Source: DASSUW01 sp036520135 (GTDB lineage: Bacteria > Actinomycetota > Thermoleophilia > Solirubrobacterales > Solirubrobacteraceae). From it: DNA of 26,125 nt. How positions within the stretch are numbered: position 1 is the stretch's first letter; each line of letters opens with the position of its first letter. The position numbers and the translations under genes were made by a program. The notes under the pieces are model-generated. The model made no database searches. It was not told the origin of the DNA and saw nothing but the letters and a program-made list of their open reading frames with translations. The stretch spans positions 1-26,125 of the forward strand of contig DATDKF010000091.1 in NCBI GenBank assembly GCA_036520135.1, in the 5' to 3' direction. Shown piece by piece: positions 21,901 through 26,125 of the stretch.

Positions 21901-22109
21901 AGCTCGAGGCCGCCCAGCAGGCGTACTACTACGTGCTCGACGACGCCAAGGTGCCGGTGCCGCGCTCCGACCAGGACCGCGACTGGATCACCGAGACGGT
22001 CTTCGAGGTCGCCGACGGGATCCTCGGCCAGGGCTTCGAGCCGACCCCGAGCTTCGCCGCCTGCTCCATGTGCGACTACCGGATCGCCTGCCCGGCGGCG
22101 GAGCGCTAA
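18993..22109 (+). CDS. UvrD-like helicase fused to AddB-type Fe-S PD-(D/E)XK nuclease
   Basis: A 1038-aa DNA repair enzyme. The SF1A helicase has Walker A GGAGTGKT (23-30), the DEXX box VLVDELQDA (about 222), QSIHRFRGAS, VMTMHAAKGLEFDHVYV and motif VI VAMTRAGRRLVLAF. The C-terminal nuclease has GILVHQVLERYH, GRVDRVD and LIDYKTG (about 937-943). Four Cys that can hold a 4Fe-4S cluster occur as TCPLKYKF (about 815) and C-x2-C-x5-C at the end (ACSMCDYRIACP). This resembles AdnA/AdnB and AddB subunits, which process double-strand breaks for recombination. Only one such gene is in the window; a partner could be elsewhere. GTG 18993 fits the -10 box TATCCT. The stop overlaps the SDR stop by 4 bp. 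Confidence 0.92.
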   Translation: MLALSPEQLQAVQHEGGPLLILGGAGTGKTTVLAERFVHLTRAGAPPESLLVLCYSTPAADAMRERLEDRLQEAYEELAVTTFHGFCARLLRDEALEAGLDPFATPVSAADRLAMLLERIDDLPLRHHDLRGNPSATLGAIVQRIDRLKDELVSADDYAAWAASLPGDRAREREFAALYAAHERMLADAGTLDVGDLVLHAFRLLRTKPHVRERLARRQRHVLVDELQDASFAQGLLLRLLVAGHGGVTAAADDDQSIHRFRGASTKNIDDFRAEWPGAAIVRLEQSLRSGEQILRAARAVVEPAGDRIDKPLRGQAGGAVAFWRCTSERAQAQAVAAEVERLVAREDVAPEDVCVLVRSVRGEGQAVAVAFEERAVPYRLSGASAFFQRAEVRDLVAWLRLLVDPGDAGAVVRALARPPVELRAIDLARVTQIARRRKLDMVAALGAALESPQIPPEARERITHFLRLYRAAAAAIDSTRPDLYVHRLIERLGLRRQLLFAASTEVVERLRNLARFAGLAADYVRRTPQATGREFARAIAAVAEAGLQEEGSADEHPHGVRVMTMHAAKGLEFDHVYVLGLMAARMPGPRRRALEPIPDALIKEAVPPDSKAVHAGEMRRLLHVAMTRAGRRLVLAFPERSERGALQQPSPFAEEARAAVGGEWEERHEELFGPAETLQATFRMLRDELLTTVAQVGGRLGELRFDTDLDVSHAVVRYLELLKLAALLERTRAGEVAVADVLGEINARLLQAATSEQREIFETSALDEYLLDAERDEKLRARAVAQRSEPSLESFLPRRGDGLMLSASDIETYRTCPLKYKFARVFRIPSEPTLNQRFGILVHQVLERYHAAEPGGLPTLLNLLEAGWRRGGFGDSEEERQFRAKATQALVRYHDRFRDDDAEPVWFERSFQFRMGPHLLRGRVDRVDKLPDGGYELIDYKTGRPKSAAQLRDDVQLSLYAVGAREAWQLEAAQQAYYYVLDDAKVPVPRSDQDRDWITETVFEVADGILGQGFEPTPSFAACSMCDYRIACPAAER

Positions 22110-22912
22110 CGCACCAGCTGCGCCGAGCGCTGCCAGAGCTCGGCGGCGAGGTGCTCGTCCTGCGCCTGGGCGCTGGGCGCCGCCGGCCGGCCCTTCTCCA
22201 GGTACTTCCCGCGCAGCTCGCCGCCCTGCGGGCCGAGCGCGAGGGCGACCAGGGTCTGCGCGCCGCTCCGCGGCGATCGCAGGAACGGCCCGATCAGCTT
22301 CGCGCCGAACCGCAGCAGCGCGCCGTCGTTCCTGGCGAAGCCGCTGCGGACGACGCCGGGGTGGAAGCAGTTGGCGGCGAGGCCGGGGTTGCGGCGCTGC
22401 AGCTCGCGCGTGAAGAGCACGTTGCAGAGCTTGCTGGTGGCGTACGCGCGCCCCGGGCGGTAGCGGCCGTTCGCCGACTGCAGATCGTGAAGGTCGAGCT
22501 GCCCGCCGCGGTGGGTGTCACTCGCCGTGGTGACCACGCGCGCCGCGCTCGCCGTCAGCCGCTCCAGCAGGAGGCTCGTGAGCAGGAACGGCGCCAGGTG
22601 GTTGAGCGCGAACGTCTGCTCGAAGCCGTCGGGCGTCACGTGCCGTGAGCTGAACATGGCGCCGGCGTTGTTGGCCAGCACGTCGATCCGCGGGTAGCGC
22701 TCGAGCAGCTCGGCGGCGAGCCGGCGCACCTCGTCCATGCGCGCGAGGTCCGCGACGTGCTCGTGGGCGGGTGGCCCTACTTCGCGCGCGGTCTCGCGCA
22801 CGCGGTCCGCGTCGCGCCCCACGACCGCCACCTCGGCGCCGCGCCGGGCCAGCTCGACCACGGCGGCGCGACCGATGCCACGCGTGGCACCGGTGACGAT
22901 GACCGTTGGCAA
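22106..22912 (-). CDS. Short-chain dehydrogenase/reductase
   Basis: A 268-aa NAD(P)-dependent oxidoreductase of classical SDR fold. Cofactor motif GATRGIG at 8-14, NNAG at 81-84, catalytic S131 (TTASDTH), Y157 and K161 (YATSK). Sequence features such as LNHLAPFLLTSLLLERL and NCFHPGVV place it near retinol dehydrogenase/WW-domain-oxidoreductase-like SDRs; substrate unknown. The start is TTG 22912, immediately after the TGA of the PAC2 gene, so translation is likely coupled. Its stop overlaps the helicase stop (CTAA). Confidence 0.9.
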   Translation of the reverse strand: MPTVIVTGATRGIGRAAVVELARRGAEVAVVGRDADRVRETAREVGPPAHEHVADLARMDEVRRLAAELLERYPRIDVLANNAGAMFSSRHVTPDGFEQTFALNHLAPFLLTSLLLERLTASAARVVTTASDTHRGGQLDLHDLQSANGRYRPGRAYATSKLCNVLFTRELQRRNPGLAANCFHPGVVRSGFARNDGALLRFGAKLIGPFLRSPRSGAQTLVALALGPQGGELRGKYLEKGRPAAPSAQAQDEHLAAELWQRSAQLVR

Positions 22913-23797
22913 TCAGCCCTCGGCCTGGCCGGGCCCGCCGCGCTGGCGCAGGAAGCGCTGGAACTCGCGCGCGAGGACGTCGCCCGACGGGATCTGGGAG
23001 AGGTCGGTCGGCCCCTCCTCCTCGTCGGCGGCCCGCTCGAGCCGCTCGACGAACGCCTGCACCTCGGGGTCGAGCTCGACCGCGCGCGTGACCTGGCGCT
23101 CGTAGTCGACCGCCGCGGTCTCGAGGTCCTGCGCGTCGACGGTCACGCCGACCAGGCTCTCGAGCCGGCGCAGGATCGCCAGCGCGCCCTTCGGGTTCGG
23201 CGCGACGGCGACGTAGTGCGGCACCGCCGCCCACAGCGACGCGGCCGGCATCCCGGCATCGGCGCACGCGTTCTGGAGGACGCCGACGATCCCGGTCGGG
23301 CCCTCGTAGGTCGGCGGCTGCAGGCTCAGGCGCTCGACCAGCGCCGGATCGGACGCGAACGCGGTGACCGACACGGGGCGCGAGTGCGGCACGTCGGCCA
23401 GCAGAGCGCCGAGCGTGACGACGAGCTGGATCCCGAGCGCCTCGGCGAGCTCCACCACCTGCGCGCAGAACTCGCGCCAGCGGTAGGACGGCTCGGGGCC
23501 GGTGAGGATCACCAGGTCGCGCGGCGCCCGCGGCACCTTGGCCTCGTAGACCTCCCACTCGGGCCACTCGATCGCGCGCGAGCGGCCCTCGACGAGCTTG
23601 ACCTGCGGGCGGGTGGCCTGGAAGTCGACGAACTCCTCGGGGTCGATCGTCGCGAAGCGCGTGGCCTCCAGCGCGGCGCCCATGAACGACACCGCCGAGG
23701 TCGCCGCCTCGCCCGCGTCGTTCCAGCCCTTGAACGCGCACACGAGGGCCGGAGCCCTCAGCCCGTCGGGTCGGCGTTCCCAGCGCAATGGCTGCAC
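22913..23797 (-). CDS. PAC2 family protein (proteasome-assembly-chaperone-like)
   Basis: A 294-aa protein. PALVCAFKGWNDAGEAATSAVSFM is the typical opening of the actinobacterial PAC2 family, followed by WPEWEVYEAKVP, LVILTGPEPSYRWREFC, LVVTLGALLADVPHSRP and YEGPTGIVGVLQNAC. In eukaryotes and archaea PAC2-fold proteins help proteasome assembly; the bacterial role is not settled. No proteasome genes are in the window. GTG 23797 lies 6 nt after TACGGT on the minus strand, a leaderless layout. It forms an operon with the SDR and diverges from the YhaM-like gene. Confidence 0.88.
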   Translation of the reverse strand: MQPLRWERRPDGLRAPALVCAFKGWNDAGEAATSAVSFMGAALEATRFATIDPEEFVDFQATRPQVKLVEGRSRAIEWPEWEVYEAKVPRAPRDLVILTGPEPSYRWREFCAQVVELAEALGIQLVVTLGALLADVPHSRPVSVTAFASDPALVERLSLQPPTYEGPTGIVGVLQNACADAGMPAASLWAAVPHYVAVAPNPKGALAILRRLESLVGVTVDAQDLETAAVDYERQVTRAVELDPEVQAFVERLERAADEEEGPTDLSQIPSGDVLAREFQRFLRQRGGPGQAEG

Positions 23798-23803
23798 CGG
23801 TTC

Positions 23804-23809
23804 ACCGTA
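23804..23809 (-). promoter_or_regulatory. -10 box of the PAC2 gene
   Basis: TACGGT on the minus strand ends 6 nt before GTG 23797; a leaderless layout. Confidence 0.4.
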
Positions 23810-23834
23810 GCGAGTCGCCGTCCGACGCTGCGGC

Positions 23835-23840
23835 CATCAT
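23835..23840 (+). promoter_or_regulatory. -10 box of the YhaM-like gene
   Basis: CATCAT ends 7 nt before GTG 23848; it is a weak match but the spacing equals that of the other leaderless genes here. Confidence 0.35.
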
Positions 23841-23847
23841 CGGGTGC

Positions 23848-24717
23848 GTGCTCACCGCTGACGCGCCGACGATCGCGACCCTGCGGCCCGGCGACGAGGT
23901 CGACGGCGTGTTCGCGTGCGCGCGCAAGGACCGGCTGCAGGCGCGCTCCGGGGTGCCGTACCTGGCGCTCGAACTGCGCGACCGCAGCGGCGCGATCCAG
24001 GCGCGCGCGTTCCGCGACGCCGACCTGCTCGCCGGCCGCTTCGAGCGCGGCGACCTCGTGCGCGTGCGCGGGCGCGTGGAGCGGTTCCGCGAGGAGCTGC
24101 AGATCGAGGTGCGCGAAATCGCGCGCACCGACGCGGCCGACCCGGCGGCCTTCCTGCCGGTCGCCTACCGCGACCGCGACGAGCTGGAGGGCTTCCTCGA
24201 GCACCTCGCGCGCGAGATCCACGACCCGGCGTACGCGGCGCTGCTGGAGCGGCTGCTCGCCGACGAGCCGCTGCGCGCGGCGTTGCGGCAAGCGCCGTGC
24301 ACGCGCGGCGGGCACCACGCCTACCTCGGCGGCCTGATCGAGCACACGGTCGCGGTCGCGACGCTCGCGCTGGAGGCGTGCCAGCTGCACCCGCGGCTGA
24401 ACTCGGACGTGCTGCTCTGCGCCGCGCTCGTGCATGACATCGGCAAGACCCGCGAGTTCACGTACGGCGCCGCGATCGAGCTCTCCGACGAGGGGCGGCT
24501 GCTCGGCCACATCGTGCTCGGCCAGCAGATCCTCGAGCCGCACATGGGCGGGATGGACTCCGAGCGCCGGCTCGCGCTGCTGCACTGCGTGCTCTGTCAC
24601 CACGGGCCGGACGCGGCGCCGAACCGGCGCTTCGGCTCGCCGGAGGCGCTCGCCCTGTACCGCCTGAACGCGCTCGACGCGAACGTCAAGGGCGCGCTCG
24701 AGCACGGCCTGCCTTAG
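23848..24717 (+). CDS. YhaM-like 3'-5' exonuclease (OB fold + HD domain)
   Basis: A 289-aa protein. Residues 10-93 form an OB-type nucleic-acid-binding fold (YLALELRDRSGAIQARAF, DLVRVRGRVERF). The HD domain follows, with HHAYLGGLIEHT (156-167) and H196-D197 in ALVHDIGK, metal ligands of the phosphohydrolase fold; LHCVLCHHG adds a further His pair. The order OB-HD matches YhaM/CBF1, a 3'-5' exoribonuclease acting on RNA and single-stranded DNA. GTG 23848 is preferred over ATG 23788, because the latter would overlap the divergent PAC2 start by 10 bp and leave no promoter space. The divergent gap is then 50 bp. Confidence 0.87.
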   Translation: MLTADAPTIATLRPGDEVDGVFACARKDRLQARSGVPYLALELRDRSGAIQARAFRDADLLAGRFERGDLVRVRGRVERFREELQIEVREIARTDAADPAAFLPVAYRDRDELEGFLEHLAREIHDPAYAALLERLLADEPLRAALRQAPCTRGGHHAYLGGLIEHTVAVATLALEACQLHPRLNSDVLLCAALVHDIGKTREFTYGAAIELSDEGRLLGHIVLGQQILEPHMGGMDSERRLALLHCVLCHHGPDAAPNRRFGSPEALALYRLNALDANVKGALEHGLP

Positions 24718-24726
24718 CGCAACTGC

Positions 24727-24732
24727 TAGGTT
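24727..24732 (+). promoter_or_regulatory. -10 box of the epimerase-like gene
   Basis: TAGGTT ends 7 nt before ATG 24740; no Shine-Dalgarno sequence. The box begins 9 nt after the stop of the preceding gene. Confidence 0.5.
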
Positions 24733-24739
24733 GCGCGTC

Positions 24740-25714
24740 ATGCGCATCCTCGTCCTCGGCGGGACCGTTTTCCTCGGCCGCCACGTCGCCGCGGCGGCGC
24801 TCGCGCGCGGGCACGAGCTGACCCTGTTCACGCGCGGCGTGCACGGCACGGACCTGTTCCCGGAAGCCGACCGGCTGGTCGGCGACCGCGCCGGCGACCT
24901 GTCGGCGCTGGCGCGCGGCGAGTGGGACGCGGTGATCGACACGTCCGGCTACGAGGCCGAGCACGTCGGGCGGGCGGCGCGGCTGCTCGCCGACCGTGCC
25001 GGCCACTACGTATTCGTCTCGAGCTGCAACGTCTATCCGGCGTGGCCGGCCGAGCCGGTGGACGAGGACTCGCCCGTCTGGGACTCCGACGACGCCGACT
25101 ATGGCCCGCAGAAGGCGGCGAGCGAGCGGGCGGCGGAGGCGGCGTTCGGAGGGCGGTTCGCCACGGTGCGGGCGGGCCTGATCTGCGGACCGCACGACAA
25201 CGTCTTCCGGCTGCCGTGGTGGGTGCGGCGGATCGCCGCCGGCGGCCGTGTCCCGGCGCCCGGCGACCCCGACCGCTCCGTGCAGCTGGTCGACGCGCGC
25301 GACCTGGCCGCGTTCATGCTCGACCTCGCCGAGCGGCGGGTCGCCGGCGCGTTCAACGGGACGGCGCCGATTGGCGAGACGACGATGCGCGAGGTGCTCG
25401 AGGCGGCGGTGAGCGCCACGGGTTCCGGCGCCGAGCTCGTGTGGATCCCGGACGCGCGGCTGCAGGCGGCGGCGGTCGAGCCGTGGGTCGAGCTGCCGCT
25501 GTGGATCGGGGCCGACGAGTTCCCCGGGACCTGGGCGATCGGCACGGCGCGCGCACAGGCGGCCGGGCTGCGCTGCCGGGCGGTCGCCGAGACCGTCGCC
25601 GACGTGTGGGTGTGGCTGCGCGAAGGCGGCGAGGCCGAGTTGGACGCGTGGAGGTCCGAGCACAGACCTCCGTCCATGCCGGAGGAGCGCGAACGCGCCC
25701 TCCTGGGTACCTGA
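24740..25714 (+). CDS. NAD-dependent epimerase/dehydratase-like (extended SDR)
   Basis: A 324-aa protein. The Rossmann motif is MRILVLGGTVFLGRH (Gly-rich turn at 7-12). FVSSCNVYP supplies the catalytic Ser region and Y121-x3-K125 (YGPQKAASE) the Tyr/Lys pair. VRAGLICGPHDNVFRLPWWVRR and VQLVDARDLAAFMLDLAE are conserved in this group, which includes plant CSP41-like and actinobacterial 'reductase' proteins of uncertain substrate. ATG 24740 is preferred to TTG 24731 because the -10 box covers the latter. It follows the YhaM-like gene by 22 bp. Confidence 0.88.
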   Translation: MRILVLGGTVFLGRHVAAAALARGHELTLFTRGVHGTDLFPEADRLVGDRAGDLSALARGEWDAVIDTSGYEAEHVGRAARLLADRAGHYVFVSSCNVYPAWPAEPVDEDSPVWDSDDADYGPQKAASERAAEAAFGGRFATVRAGLICGPHDNVFRLPWWVRRIAAGGRVPAPGDPDRSVQLVDARDLAAFMLDLAERRVAGAFNGTAPIGETTMREVLEAAVSATGSGAELVWIPDARLQAAAVEPWVELPLWIGADEFPGTWAIGTARAQAAGLRCRAVAETVADVWVWLREGGEAELDAWRSEHRPPSMPEERERALLGT

Positions 25715-25727
25715 CGCTACATTTCCC

Positions 25728-25733
25728 GGCAAT
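25728..25733 (+). promoter_or_regulatory. Possible -10 box before the protease gene
   Basis: TACATT lies 59 nt before ATG 25793. Unlike most genes here, this one has room for a leader and a clear ribosome site. No convincing -35 is visible. Confidence 0.25.
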
Positions 25734-25792
25734 CGCGCGACCGCCAGGGGCGTGGCCGTGCGGAGCACCGACGTCCCTCAACGGGAGGCACA

Positions 25793-26125
25793 ATGCGACG
25801 TCCTCATCTGCTGCTGCTCGCCGTCCTGGCGTGCGCGTTGGTCATCGTCCCGTCCGCCCACGCGGAGCGGCTGAAGACCAAGGCTGTCGCGCAGAGCAAG
25901 GCCGCGGTGCAGCGGTACTGGACGCCCGAGCGGATGCGCAACGCCCGCGCGGCGGACCGGGTCCTGTCCGGCACCTTCGCGCCAGCGGCGAGCCCGGGGA
26001 AGAAGCGCACTTCGGCCGTGCAGATCGCGCCGCCATACACGTCCCAGCCGACGAGCACGAACGGCAAGGTCTTCTTCACCGACGACGGCCTGAACTACGT
26101 GTGCTCCGGCACCGCGCTGCTGAGC
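25793..26125 (+). CDS. Secreted trypsin-like serine protease (N-terminal part)
   Basis: The first 111 codons of a gene that runs past the window end. A signal peptide (basic MRRPH, hydrophobic LLLLAVLACALVIV, cleavage after SAHA) is followed by a pro-region with QRYWTPERMRNA, then a linker and GKVFFTDDGLNYVCSGTALL. The last segment matches the first strands of the S1/V8-like peptidase fold just before the catalytic His block (TAxHC), which lies beyond the edge. The catalytic triad therefore cannot be checked. ATG 25793 has GGGAGG 6 nt upstream. It probably acts outside the cell. Confidence 0.78.
   Translation, partial: MRRPHLLLLAVLACALVIVPSAHAERLKTKAVAQSKAAVQRYWTPERMRNARAADRVLSGTFAPAASPGKKRTSAVQIAPPYTSQPTSTNGKVFFTDDGLNYVCSGTALLS

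Noticed and set aside
1..26125. tRNA, rRNA, CRISPR array, prophage or defence island
   Set aside because: No such sequence was recognised on either strand; the only mobile element seen is the IS481 copy.

Overview
The window is a GC-rich, gene-dense bacterial chromosome segment. It is probably from an actinobacterium of the Thermoleophilia (Solirubrobacterales-like) type. The reasons are the codon bias towards G/C, an actinobacterial CitA-type citrate synthase, the zinc metalloprotease family annotated as 'F420 biosynthesis-associated', a PAC2 protein, a DUF4389 protein, a CGNR zinc-finger regulator, and many start codons sitting 6-11 nt after a TAnnnT-like -10 box, as expected of leaderless mRNAs. 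The lineage is inference; no rRNA or tRNA is present. No gene-free stretch exceeds 300 bp.

Layout. 1-2844: a divergent ArsR-type regulator (cut by the window edge) faces a membrane GT2 polysaccharide synthase followed by a secreted GH26-like glycosidase. 2841-4566 (minus): an operon of a CGNR regulator and citrate synthase with an 8-bp gene overlap. 4650-6071: an amidase. 6073-7124: a complete IS481-family insertion with a TCTAGG target duplication, placed between two convergent stop codons. 7132-9397: a TfoX-like protein, a 7Fe ferredoxin, an MFS exporter with a strong operator and a 31-aa membrane mini-protein. 9398-10993: a GMC oxidoreductase. 11073-15986: a small conserved protein, then a minus-strand run of DUF4389, a TPR/Ig-like membrane protein, an amidohydrolase with a probable CTG start, the Mrp Fe-S carrier and a secreted protein. 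16162-17119: a histone-H1-like/coiled protein whose upstream region carries two LexA-type palindromes, then a REP-like palindrome. 17117-18972: a metalloprotease and an inositol-monophosphatase-family gene, divergent across 20 bp from a UvrD helicase-Fe-S nuclease fusion (18993-22109). 22106-24717: an SDR, a PAC2 protein and a YhaM-like HD exonuclease. 24740-end: an epimerase-like SDR and the start of a secreted trypsin-like protease.

The signals most worth following are: (1) a repeated, nested-hairpin element found twice (3902-3960 and 13421-13473) with compensatory stem changes, one copy of which lies inside the 5' end of the citrate synthase reading frame; (2) the IS481 copy, whose transposase takes its stop codon from the duplicated NCTAGN target; (3) a dozen leaderless-type promoters, including one pair of overlapping divergent -10 boxes in a 20-bp gap; (4) two LexA-box palindromes ahead of the H1-like gene; and (5) an amidohydrolase whose metal-binding HxH motif lies upstream of every canonical start codon.
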